Assembly: GCA_036939355.1 (NCBI GenBank)
Contig: JALLAP010000610.1
Location: 1 to 11,901, forward strand
From: Thalassiosira profunda
Lineage: Eukaryota; Bacillariophyta; Thalassiosirophyceae; Thalassiosirales; Thalassiosiraceae
Length of the DNA: 11,901 nt
Direction: 5' to 3'
Shown: positions 1 to 7,791 of the stretch, in pieces
How the letters are laid out: every line of letters begins with the position of its first letter
How positions within the stretch are numbered: the first letter of the stretch is position 1
The notes under the pieces: model-generated
Seen by the model: only the letters and a program-made list of their open reading frames with translations
Database searches by the model: none
What the model was told of the DNA's origin: nothing
Translations under genes and position numbers: made by a program

Positions 1-986
1 CCTCCTCGCTGCCGCCGGCGGGGCAGCTCCCGACGCTCGTGGGCATCGCGCTCATCCTCGGCCTCGGGAAGGGCGGCGTTCCGGGCCTGGCGACGTGAGT
101 GTCGCCGCATCAATATTCAGTGCACGTGATGTGTCCACTTTTTTGCAATGGCTCATCCGCCCTCACTTTTCGACAGCGTGGCCACCGCGGCGACGGTGTT
201 GACCGCCCCGCCCTCCGTGCCGGGCGGATTGGGGTACGCCGTCGCGTTAATGGTGCCGATATTGACGATGATCGACGTCTACGCGGCGTGGCTGCACAAA
301 ACAGCGTTGGATTGGCCCACCGTCTGGCTGCTGTTGCCCACCTCCTTCGTGGGCATGATAATAGGGCAGATTGCAGATAAATACATGACCGACAAGGGAG
401 CGAGGTTGTTGGTGGGCATCATATTGTTGGGCATTTAAAGGAGGGGGTAGAGGGGAAGGGATCGGACGACGAGGGCGAGGCGCTGTTGGAGCAAAGACAA
501 CGCGACAAAGATGGAATGCAAAATGATCATATGGAGCATCCGTTGGACATCGAAGGCGGCGGCGGTGGAAAGGACAAACCCAGACAGGCAAAGAAGAAGC
601 AGCAACTCGCTCCCTCGACAAGATTAATCTGGGCCTGCGTCGTGGGATTGATCGGCGGAGCGGCCACCATGCTCACCAATAGCATGGGACCCATATTGAA
701 CGTGTACCTCCTCTCCGTCGCGCAACTGTCCCCGCAATCGTACATTGGCACGCGAGCAATGTTCTTCTGCTTCTTAAATCTGGGGAAGCTCCCGCTGAGA
801 ATCGCGGGCGGGACTTTGGGCGCATCGATGGCCCCGCTGGCCGCGGGATTGGGAGGGGTGGCCGTGGCGGGGGTGTTCGTGGCCAAGCCCATCATGCTGT
901 GGATGAACGAGGCGACGTTTGTCCGGTTGGAGCTGGGGGTGGTGGCGTTCGCGGGATTGCGGCTCTGTTACATGGGGCTGAGATAG
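1..986 (+). CDS. TSUP/TauE-family membrane permease, 5' partial, with intron and apparent frameshift
   Basis: The reading frame enters from the left edge (codons from base 3) and gives a small-residue, hydrophobic stretch ending in GLGKGGVPGLA, a glycine-rich first-half signature of TSUP (DUF81, sulfite/organosulfur exporter-like) proteins. It then needs an intron (95-176), because unspliced reading stops at once. Exon 2 continues with VATAATVL and a membrane segment around MVPILTMIDVYAAW, then LLLPTSFVGMIIG and LLVGIILLGI, where TAA at 436-438 stops this frame. The second half (GAATMLTNSMGPILNVYLLS, then a third-to-fourth helix pair, ending MGLR at 986) lies in the -1 frame. The two are joined by a charged loop of about 60 residues, rich in D/E then G and K. 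Two four-helix halves is the normal TSUP plan, so this is one gene with a lost base near 434-437, or an assembly error. The transported anion cannot be told. The true N-terminus is outside the window. Confidence 0.8.
95..176 (+). other. Spliceosomal intron, 82 bases, in the TSUP gene
   Basis: The donor is cgac|GTGAGT and the acceptor is a pyrimidine-containing stretch ending CGACAG. Splicing joins codon bases AC to C, making threonine, and carries the TSUP frame from GLA into TVATAATV without a break. Reading through the donor instead gives GCG ACG TGA, a stop. A short GT..AG intron of this size is typical of compact protist genomes. It is the only intron I can place with confidence here. Confidence 0.85.
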
Positions 987-1117
987 CAGTGGCAAAAGCG
1001 TGTGGAGCGTCTCTGCTACCAAGAGCAAGGATGGCAATATTGCACACAACTGCGGAGAGAGTTGGGATGATTTGCCAATGCCTAAACATACATTTCAAGC
1101 GCAGGATTGGAAGAAGT

Positions 1118-1145
1118 GATTGAAAGTAACAAGTGCACTTCAATC
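1118..1145. other. Small inverted repeat between convergent gene ends
   Basis: GATTGAA (1118-1124) and TTCAATC (1139-1145) are perfect reverse complements with 14 bases between, and the 10-base palindrome AAGTGCACTT (1131-1140) overlaps them. The element lies between the end of the TSUP gene (986) and the end of the oppositely directed MATH-BTB-SAP gene (1174), so it could shape the 3' ends of both messages. Such short repeats also occur by chance. Confidence 0.25.
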
Positions 1146-1173
1146 GGAGAGAGCATTCTTTTTTTTGCGGCGC

Positions 1174-2481
1174 TCAAGGGTTCTCCTCCATTGGTTCTGG
1201 ATTCTCCCCCGCAGGTTCAGCATTTTCTTCCTCCTCGGCTGACTGGGTGTTTTCTTCCAGCAAAGCAATCATTGCCTCCCTCGATCCATCGATGTCTAGC
1301 CCCTTTTCGTGCAATTTCTTTCGCAGAGCGCTCACCCTCATTGTTGTGAAGTCGTTGCCGGTCTCATCTCCATTGCTTTCCTCCTTTCCCCTGGTCGTTG
1401 CTGTGAGGAGATCCGTTACCACAGAGCCAGGAACGTCGTCAAAAGATACCTCGCGGAGGATATCCTTCCCATTGTCCGCAATGAAATCTATCACCACTTC
1501 TTTCAATAGAGCGCAGTTTTTGGAGTCCGCATAGAGCAGGTTGTCGAGCACACTCTCCACCGATAGCTCCAGCGACCTTGCATAATGTGCCTCCGCTTGC
1601 AACTTCAGTCCAACAATTCCATATTTGTCCGCGGCATCGATGAGATCCTTTGCATTCTCCCCCAACTCTTCCTCGGTCACATCTCCTCCATAAACATAGT
1701 GCAGCATGAGATGGAAGATCTCGGGCTTCACGTCAGTGATTTGGATGGGAGACAGCCTGCAGGCAGATTTGGCAAGATCTGCGAGGGTAGTTGCAGAATC
1801 CTGAAGAATCGACCGGTGGGCATAGAAATATACTGCTTCCCTTCTGGCTTTCTTCTTTGCGCCCCCATCCTCATCATCTATTCCCCTTCCCTGCTCGCTC
1901 TCGCCTCCGACGTCAAACAAAGCGTCTGCCGTCTCTTCATCGTTGAACCTCTTCAGGATATTCTTGCAGACAGGGTTTTCGGGAAAGAAGGGAAGGCATG
2001 GCTCGCTACCGTGGAGCTTCAACCGGACCTCTGCAATCATTGTCCCTGCACTTCTACCCAGGACATCCAATACTTCTGAACGTTTAACAAAGTCCTTCAT
2101 GCCTTTGCGCCTCGTCAATCCCGTGCTACCTTGGAAGGTTTGGAAGGTGCCTTCCCCCCCAAAGTAATTTGCAACTTGATCCCCATCTGATTCTTTAATG
2201 ATGATATGATAGACGACTCTTACCGAACAAGGCCTCCTGGTTTGTAGACTGAGATAGAGTCCGATGGAACTCTCCTCTTGGGTGAAGGGATAGAGCTCCA
2301 ATCTCCATTGATGGCCAAAGCACGAAAATCCGGGCGATACCACGGGCTCGTCTGTCGCGGGAAGGTCTTCAAACCGATGGAAGTGCACCTCGAAGGATTG
2401 ATATTCCGCGAGGGAATAGTTCTCCGGCGGCGCCCCCACGTCCACGATCTCTGTGATGCGCTGCGCTCTGCTGCGGCTCAT
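1174..2481 (-). CDS. MATH-BTB-SAP domain protein (copy 1)
   Basis: This encodes 435 residues. In order: a MATH domain (about 26-156, with GHQWRLELYPF and a KRSEVLD-type end), a BTB/POZ domain (about 172-299, with YFYAHRSIL, YVYGG and AADKYGIVGLK), a BACK-like helical stretch, and a SAP motif (about 381-410, MRVSALRKKLHEKGLDIDG), then an acidic E/P/N-rich tail. Inside the BTB hairpin is an insertion: an acidic D/E run followed by KKKARR (209-214), which resembles a nuclear localisation signal. MATH-BTB proteins are known substrate adaptors of CUL3 ubiquitin ligases, and SAP modules bind DNA. A nuclear CUL3 adaptor is my inference. I chose the ATG at 2481 (context AAAATGA) over an in-frame ATG at 2583, because the paralogue at 10659 also starts MS and shares VDVG-x-PP just downstream. 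The first 34 residues of the longer form have no counterpart there. It is divergent from the MORN gene. Confidence 0.88.
   Translation of the reverse strand: MSRSRAQRITEIVDVGAPPENYSLAEYQSFEVHFHRFEDLPATDEPVVSPGFSCFGHQWRLELYPFTQEESSIGLYLSLQTRRPCSVRVVYHIIIKESDGDQVANYFGGEGTFQTFQGSTGLTRRKGMKDFVKRSEVLDVLGRSAGTMIAEVRLKLHGSEPCLPFFPENPVCKNILKRFNDEETADALFDVGGESEQGRGIDDEDGGAKKKARREAVYFYAHRSILQDSATTLADLAKSACRLSPIQITDVKPEIFHLMLHYVYGGDVTEEELGENAKDLIDAADKYGIVGLKLQAEAHYARSLELSVESVLDNLLYADSKNCALLKEVVIDFIADNGKDILREVSFDDVPGSVVTDLLTATTRGKEESNGDETGNDFTTMRVSALRKKLHEKGLDIDGSREAMIALLEENTQSAEEEENAEPAGENPEPMEENP
1252..1968 (-). repeat. Inverted duplicate block, arm 1 (BTB to SAP)
   Basis: On the minus strand this segment matches 11181-11873 on the plus strand. 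The SAP part (1341 down to about 1250) differs from its partner at 9 of 92 bases by hand count, mostly third positions. Across 117 aligned residues from the later part of the BTB domain to just before the SAP, 92 are identical without gaps. The two arms form a diverged inverted repeat about 9 kb apart. Confidence 0.85.
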
Positions 2482-2915
2482 TTTATCAACATACTTATGA
2501 TAAACACAGCGAGATGGGCCACGCATCGACTGCGATAGGATGCGCTCTGCACACTCGATCGGGTTGTGGCGGTGCATGTGCACTCAGCCAGCACTTCTCT
2601 GCTCTCGCTCTGCTCTGCTCCTCTCTCCTCTCTCCCTCCTCCAGCGCCCAGAGGCCTCTCAGCTCCCGCGCGACTGCCAAGCTACTACTCGCGCGTAAGA
2701 TTTGTTGCTGTCGCTGAGCATTGAGCTCCACATTCCAGGCTCCCAGCTCCCGCCGCGCTGTTCCTCCCATACCTGCGTCCCTCCCCCCTCCTCGCCCCTT
2801 CTCGCCGCATCGCGTTGGCATCTTTTCCACCGACTCATCGCCCTGGAATGCTCGGCGTGGTCTCACAAAGAAGGCACAAGCACAAGATACCCCCGTCCAG
2901 ATCGTATCTTGCAAA
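2482..2915. promoter_or_regulatory. Divergent intergenic region between MATH-BTB-SAP copy 1 and MORN gene
   Basis: This holds the 5' regions of two divergently transcribed genes. On the plus strand there are two pyrimidine-rich tracts, 2594-2643 (runs of CTCT and CCTC) and about 2746-2813 (CCTCC and CTTCTC repeats), which would lie in the leader or core promoter of the MORN gene. I see no convincing TATA box. Open frames here start only at TTG or lack homology, so I annotate no gene. Confidence 0.5.
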
Positions 2916-4016
2916 ATGTTCGTTCCAGTCACCGTCGACGGAGAGACCTTTCAATACGAGGGGGAAATGAAGAATGGCAAGCCGAGCGGCGTCGGCACCA
3001 TGCGATGGAGGGACGGGAGCTCGTGGACCGGCCGCTTCATCCACGGCCGGCGCAACGCCGAGGGGACGTTCACTTACCACGACGGCGTGACCTACCGGGG
3101 GCACTTCAAGGGGAAACACTTCCAAGGGAAGGGCGTCATGACGCTTCTGGACGGTAGGGAGATCGAGGGCGAGTGGAAGCACAGTCAGATTCAGGGGGGC
3201 TGTAAGGTCCGATACAGCGATGGTTCGGTTTACAAGGGAACAATTGATTTGGACCGGCGGCCACACGGGGGCGGCAGCTACCGCAATACCGATTTGGATG
3301 AAATCACGGGGAATTGGGTGCACGGTGACATCCGTGAGGGCATGATTGAATATGAAGAGGGAAACGTCTACGAAGGAGGGCTGAACGAGAAGCAAGTGCC
3401 GCACGGCCGAGGCAAGCTCGTCTGGAAAGGTGGCGGATCGTACGAGGGAGAGTATGCGGACGGAGCGATGAACGGGGAGGGCACAATTCACTACGCTGGT
3501 GGGGACGTGTATGTGGGACAGGTCGTGGATGACAAGGAGCATGGCAACGGAAAGATGACGTATGCAAATGGGGATGAATGGGAGGGACAGTGGCGGAACG
3601 AAGAGCGACACGGCGCTGGCACTTTGACAAAGAAGTCCGGGGAAGTGCATCAGCAAATGTACGAAAATGGCAAACTTGTTCCCGGGAAAAGGCCCGCAGA
3701 CACGACGAATGGCCCTCCTGCCAAGCGAGCTGCTTCTGAAGCATCGGGCGGTGCGGCGAATGCAACGAGCACTCCCAAGTCCCCGGCGCAGCAAACAGAT
3801 CACGAGAGCCACGGCTCCGATTCGGATACTACCGACTACGTGGATCTCACGAGGCGATTGACGGACAAAGTCGACGGCCAGAAGGCCAAAATGAAATTGA
3901 TGAGGCAGCAACTCGCCGACGAACGGGCCGAAAAGGATTCCCTCCGGCAGGAGCTTGCAAATGCGCACATGCAGATCAAGTCTCTGAAGGAGCGGCTCGA
4001 AGAGAAGGCGCAGTAG
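2916..4016 (+). CDS. MORN-repeat protein with C-terminal coiled coil
   Basis: This encodes 366 residues. Residues about 12-250 form ten MORN-like units of 22-24 residues with the pattern Y/W-x-G-x(4)-...-G-x-G-x(5)-G, for example YEGEYADGAMNGEGTIHYAG. Some units are weak, notably four to six. Residues 255-305 look disordered and contain two basic patches, GKRP and PPAKRAA, which resemble a bipartite nuclear signal, followed by an S/D-rich stretch. Residues about 310-364 form a heptad coiled coil (L343, L347, A350, I354, L357, L361) and end in a charged tail. MORN repeats are known to mediate membrane-lipid or protein contact and scaffold assembly. The coiled coil suggests oligomerisation, and no enzyme domain is visible. 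The start is the first in-frame ATG (context GCAAAATG). The frame is open further upstream but contains no earlier ATG. The 3' end converges with the LRR gene. Confidence 0.88.
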   Translation: MFVPVTVDGETFQYEGEMKNGKPSGVGTMRWRDGSSWTGRFIHGRRNAEGTFTYHDGVTYRGHFKGKHFQGKGVMTLLDGREIEGEWKHSQIQGGCKVRYSDGSVYKGTIDLDRRPHGGGSYRNTDLDEITGNWVHGDIREGMIEYEEGNVYEGGLNEKQVPHGRGKLVWKGGGSYEGEYADGAMNGEGTIHYAGGDVYVGQVVDDKEHGNGKMTYANGDEWEGQWRNEERHGAGTLTKKSGEVHQQMYENGKLVPGKRPADTTNGPPAKRAASEASGGAANATSTPKSPAQQTDHESHGSDSDTTDYVDLTRRLTDKVDGQKAKMKLMRQQLADERAEKDSLRQELANAHMQIKSLKERLEEKAQ

Positions 4017-4271
4017 GTGAATTGGTTTAGGAGATGGATGCTATTAGTGTGTAGAATGCCAAATGTATGAGAGATTGTTTTAGGACTATTACGTGTGTTG
4101 AATTGTGTCTTTGAGGACTCCTGCCTGTCTATTTGCATTCGATCATCCTGGTACAAGCTCAAGAGTGTTCTTTCAGGAGGGAAATCATGGCTTCCCTGAC
4201 TCGATATATCATGCAATTTCCACTGGCGTGCCCCTGCTATTATGTTAGCGTGCTGGTTGCCATGAAATCGC
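4017..4271. other. Convergent 3' spacer, no gene seen
   Basis: This 255-base spacer separates the ends of the MORN gene (+) and the LRR gene (-). It is more AT-rich than the flanking coding DNA, as expected for two 3' untranslated regions. I see no gene or strong hairpin in it. Confidence 0.6.
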
Positions 4272-5567
4272 TCACTTCAAAAACGACAAGACGCAGGGAA
4301 TAATAACGTTCATATCGCCACCGCATCTTTGGCGCCTTGCCTTTCTCGCCTCGGCATCTCGCTCGCTGTCATCCATGTTGCATCTCCAAATCGCAAGTTC
4401 GAGCATCGTCGTCACGTCCAACCGATCAAAGTAGGCGAACCATTCTCGAATGTGTCGGTTTATCTGTCCCACTGGCTGCCGACGGTGGCCTAAGAATTCG
4501 TTCACCTTTGCCTCGGCCAGCTCAAGCTGGCTTGGGCTCCTGAACTGCATCCACTTGGATACGACCATTTTCCTCCCATGTCCTACTTCAACAGGCATTT
4601 TGTTTGTCATCAACTGGCAGCTGCTGTTCAGAATGTCAACCACAAAGGCCACGGGAGGGATGTTGATATGTTCCAAAGACGGCACGAATGCATCAGAATC
4701 GATATCATGGATCCCCTCTCGCAGAGTCACCTCTGACAACTTGTAGCAATGCAGAAACGCATGCTCTCCGACCAGCGTGACAGTGGAGGGGATGGTGATG
4801 CGTGCCAACAGACGACAGTCCCGAAATGCCCCATTCCCGATCGTCTGGAGCCCCTCCTGAAGCTCCACTTTTGTCAACTGATGGCAACCGGAAAATGCAT
4901 CCCTTCCAACGTTCAACGTTGTCGAGGGGATGCTGATGCTGAACAGCGATGTGCAACCTTGGAACGCTTTTGCATCGATGTGCTGCAATCCCTCCTTCAA
5001 TTCCACTTCTGCCAATCTGTTGCATTCACGAAATGCCTCAGATCCAATGTCGGTGACAGATGGCGGAATAGTGACTCGAACCAAAGCCCTGCAACGGTAG
5101 AATGCTTCCCTTCCAATGCGATGCATCCCGTCGCCAAACTTCACTTCCGCCAAATTGACGCAATCTTCATATGCAGACTCTTCAATTTCGTCAACTGACG
5201 AAGGGATGGTAACCTTTGACAGTGCACCGCAACGGAAGAATGCCTGCACCCCAACCTTCGTTGCATTGCTAAGATCTACCTCCTCCAACCTTCGGCAAAA
5301 CGCAAAAGCGCTCTCGCCTATCTCAACTGAAAAGGCGGTGGTCCAAACAACGCGTTCCAGTGAGCTGCAAGAGGAAAATGCACGCCGCGAGATAGTGGTG
5401 ACATTGCTCAGATCCACCGCCCTTAAATTGTGACAGGCCGAAAAGGCAAGCTCGGGTATCACCGTCACGTCGGGGGAAACCCGAATTCGGCTGGCGCTTT
5501 GGTGCCATTCCTGCACCGCGCCGCCGTCGTATCCGGTCCACTCCTCTTCTGCCATCGTTGAATCCAT
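4272..5567 (-). CDS. BspA-like leucine-rich repeat (LRR_5) protein
   Basis: This encodes 431 residues. After a short acidic N-terminus with WTGYDGG and VSPDVTVIPELAF there are about 12 LRR_5 units of 23 residues, each with I-G-x-x-A-F-x-x-C-x-x-L as the core. Units five onward alternate two types: one with an IPSS/IPST core and one with an EGL or EGI core (KEGLQHI, QEGLQTI, REGIHDI). The last unit decays around residue 305, and a C-terminal non-repeat region of about 125 residues follows, with WFAYFDRLD and an ARKARRQRCGG basic patch near the end. I see no signal peptide or membrane anchor, so it is probably intracellular. LRR_5 arrays bind proteins; the partner is unknown. The frame stays open upstream but begins only with GTG. 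The first ATG is 5567, and a second at 5555 (MAEEEW) is equally possible. It diverges from TYW2. Confidence 0.88.
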   Translation of the reverse strand: MDSTMAEEEWTGYDGGAVQEWHQSASRIRVSPDVTVIPELAFSACHNLRAVDLSNVTTISRRAFSSCSSLERVVWTTAFSVEIGESAFAFCRRLEEVDLSNATKVGVQAFFRCGALSKVTIPSSVDEIEESAYEDCVNLAEVKFGDGMHRIGREAFYRCRALVRVTIPPSVTDIGSEAFRECNRLAEVELKEGLQHIDAKAFQGCTSLFSISIPSTTLNVGRDAFSGCHQLTKVELQEGLQTIGNGAFRDCRLLARITIPSTVTLVGEHAFLHCYKLSEVTLREGIHDIDSDAFVPSLEHINIPPVAFVVDILNSSCQLMTNKMPVEVGHGRKMVVSKWMQFRSPSQLELAEAKVNEFLGHRRQPVGQINRHIREWFAYFDRLDVTTMLELAIWRCNMDDSERDAEARKARRQRCGGDMNVIIPCVLSFLK

Positions 5568-5871
5568 GCGTTGCAAGAGACCAACAATCGAGGGGTAGCG
5601 GCGCCGGTTCCGCAATTGGTCCACCGCCGCTAACCGCTATGCCGCCGTCGAGCACCCGCCTCGCGACTGGCCAAACAAACGGAGGGCTTATTGTCTTTAT
5701 TGCCTGACGCGGAGGGGCTAGTGAGGGGACGGGGCGAGCGAGGTGAGTTGATGTGTTGTGAGCGGTCTAATGTTGTAAGTAGGTAAGTATTGTACCACCA
5801 GTAAACTAGCTGCCGCTGCCCCGCGCGCACCAATCCCAATATTTCCCAATCCTCGTAGAGACCGCGGCGCC
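5568..5871. promoter_or_regulatory. Divergent promoter region between LRR gene and TYW2
   Basis: About 300 bases separate the two start codons. The part next to TYW2 ends CGCGGCGCC before the ATG. The middle has a purine-rich run (about 5708-5745, GGAGGGGCTAGTGAGGGGACGG) and a GTAAGTAGGTAAGTA stretch (about 5775-5790). The latter contains splice-donor-like GTAAGT sequences, but no upstream coding exon joins to them. I see no clear TATA box and no gene. Confidence 0.45.
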
Positions 5872-7755
5872 ATGGCGGAGCCAACCGCCGTCGTCTACGT
5901 CCGGCGGCGGGACGCCAAGGCGGCCAAATCGGGATTGGAGCGGGCCTCCCTGCTCGACCGGCGGTTTCGCATGGCGCCCGCCGTCAATGGTGATGTGTGT
6001 GGTGCATCTGTGCCGTGCACCGATCCATCAATAATTGATGACGGAGTTGCTGGTGAGGGGGCGGCTGCTGCGCTGGATTTGAGGGATTGCATTGCCGTTC
6101 CCGTGCTTCCGGAAAGTGTGGAGATGCTTCGGCAGCATGTGCGTGGAAAGGGCAATTGCAATTCTGCGACATCAGCGAGCTGCGATGAAAGCGAGCCATC
6201 CAAGACGCCAGAGGCCGGAGACTGCGGCTCGCGGGATAGCGACGAGCTCTCGTGGATGAGGAGCTTGGAAGTGGTCGGTTTTGGAAGGCAGGTGTGCCCG
6301 TTCAGCACTTCCGTGCTGGGCAATACCAGCAAGAGAGTCCGTGCTGCTGCTGGGGGAACGAAGGGGAACGGCGCCAACGGACGGATTCCTTTTTCCAATG
6401 TGCAATACACGCTGGTCGACACGTTGACAGCGTGGCTGAAGAACAGCAGTGCATCCACATCACATGAGCAGAACAACAATGCGCGGACAATCGAAGCGAT
6501 GGTGCGAGAGCTGAGCGTGCGCACGTGCCCGAAGAAGCTGGAGGTGATGGGGGACGATCGGACCTTGGTGGTGCCTCGGCAGGCGCTGTTTGTCTCTCCT
6601 CGACAAAGCTTCAGAGGCAAGGAGGAAGAGGCACAGTTATCAAAAGAGGTAGGAATAGGGAGGAAGGGAGACGATGCTGAGTTTCGAGAGCTGCTGTCCA
6701 CCGTTATTCGCCGGGGCAGGACGAGAAGTGAGAATGAATCAATCGACGCCGCGGTGATGGAGGAGATCCAATCGCTGCTGTGGGAGAACCTGGCCAGGGA
6801 TCACAACAGCCCTCGAGTGGTGCGCCGGGGAGACATCGATCCAGAGAGTGGCGAGCGGGAGAGCGGACATCGGATACTGTGGCCGATGCCACCACCAGAC
6901 AGTACAACCGATGGCGATTGCAATCGTGGCTTTCTGCCCTCACGCACCGGCCCCAATTCTCCCGGCTGGATCACGGTGACCGAGCACGGGATACGACAAT
7001 CCTTCGACCTCTCCCGCGTCATGTTCAGCAGAGGAAACGTGACGGAAAAGAAACGCTTTGGCGCGCTCGTCCGGCCCGGAGAGAGAGTTTTGGACATGTA
7101 TGCGGGGATTGGCTACTACACTCTCCCGGCGCTCGTGCATGGGAAGGCGGGCCACGTCACGGCCTGCGAATGGAATCCCCACGCGTTGGAGGCGCTGCGG
7201 TACAATCTGCGGGCGAACGGCGTGGAGGACGGGGCGACGATGCTGGAGGGAGATTGTCGCGTGAGCTTGCAGGGGCACATTGAGCAATCGCGAGATGCGT
7301 CGGACGAAAGCAACCAATTCGATCGGATATCCCTTGGACTCCTTCCGAGCAGCGAGGGAGGTTGGGCCGCCGCCGTTGCGTGCCTGCGTCGCGGCACCGG
7401 CGGCTGGCTGCACGTCCACGGCAACGTCCCAACGGCAGAGCGGACAAACTGGGCTCATTGGCTGGTTCGATCGCTGGCTGATATCGCTCACGAGGCGCAA
7501 GCGAACGAATGGATTGCCGTGTGCGCGCACGTTGAAAAGGTGAAATCGTTCGCACCCAAAGTGGACCACGTGGTGGCCGACGTTTTCGTCGGCCCGCGAG
7601 ACTCGCCCAAACTGTCGTCGGTGACAGTGGTGAATTCGACAGGCGTGATGGAGACATCCGGGTTTGCGCTGACTCCCCTGAATGTGCCCCCTCCGTCGTG
7701 CGCACTTTCCGAGGGAGGAATCCTGCATCAGGGTTGGCTGAGAGAAGGTCGGTAG
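5872..7755 (+). CDS. TYW2: tRNA wybutosine-synthesising protein 2 (TYW2/Trm12), 3-amino-3-carboxypropyl transferase
   Basis: This encodes 627 residues. In wybutosine synthesis TYW2 moves the aminocarboxypropyl group of S-adenosylmethionine onto the tricyclic base made by TYW1 at G37 of tRNA-Phe, giving yW-86. The Trm5/TYW2-type core is clear: TEHGIRQSFDLSRVMFSRGN (370-389), the SAM loop LDMYAGIGYYTLP (407-419), ACEWNPHALEALRYNL (431-446), GDCR (460-463), DRISLGLLPSSEGGW (484-498) and GGWLHVHGNV (510-519), then VEKVKSFAPKVDHVVADV. DMYAGIGYYTLP and LGLLPSSE favour TYW2 over the methylase TRM5. The start has an excellent context (GCCATGG). The protein is longer than yeast or human TYW2 (around 450-460 residues) because of extra S/D/G/N-rich stretches around 95-130, 150-205 and 245-290 and a tail after 575. 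No TYW3 or TYW4 domain follows, unlike the fused plant protein. Probably cytosolic. Confidence 0.93.
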   Translation: MAEPTAVVYVRRRDAKAAKSGLERASLLDRRFRMAPAVNGDVCGASVPCTDPSIIDDGVAGEGAAAALDLRDCIAVPVLPESVEMLRQHVRGKGNCNSATSASCDESEPSKTPEAGDCGSRDSDELSWMRSLEVVGFGRQVCPFSTSVLGNTSKRVRAAAGGTKGNGANGRIPFSNVQYTLVDTLTAWLKNSSASTSHEQNNNARTIEAMVRELSVRTCPKKLEVMGDDRTLVVPRQALFVSPRQSFRGKEEEAQLSKEVGIGRKGDDAEFRELLSTVIRRGRTRSENESIDAAVMEEIQSLLWENLARDHNSPRVVRRGDIDPESGERESGHRILWPMPPPDSTTDGDCNRGFLPSRTGPNSPGWITVTEHGIRQSFDLSRVMFSRGNVTEKKRFGALVRPGERVLDMYAGIGYYTLPALVHGKAGHVTACEWNPHALEALRYNLRANGVEDGATMLEGDCRVSLQGHIEQSRDASDESNQFDRISLGLLPSSEGGWAAAVACLRRGTGGWLHVHGNVPTAERTNWAHWLVRSLADIAHEAQANEWIAVCAHVEKVKSFAPKVDHVVADVFVGPRDSPKLSSVTVVNSTGVMETSGFALTPLNVPPPSCALSEGGILHQGWLREGR

Positions 7756-7791
7756 CAGCTATGAATTTGCTTGATTGATAGAACCAATGAA

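Noticed and set aside
430..440. Programmed -1 ribosomal frameshift in the TSUP gene
   Set aside because: The in-phase sequence C ATT TAA is not a slippery heptamer, and no strong downstream pseudoknot is apparent.
412..458. Small intron removing the TSUP stop at 436-438
   Set aside because: GT at 412 with AG ends at 440, 443, 452 or 458 could restore phase, but the introns would be only 29-47 bases and would delete the membrane segment VGIILLGI.
2835..3968. Long open frame on the minus strand opposite the MORN gene (377 residues)
   Set aside because: It has no recognisable domain and mirrors the glycine-rich MORN codons. The plus-strand repeats are clear.
5774..5800. GTAAGT-type splice donors upstream of TYW2
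   Set aside because: There is no upstream coding exon, and TYW2 has an excellent ATG context at 5872, so a coding intron is not needed.
6940..7728. Minus-strand open frame of 262 residues inside TYW2
   Set aside because: It is antisense to the conserved SAM-binding core, and its H/R-rich composition is typical of a shadow frame.
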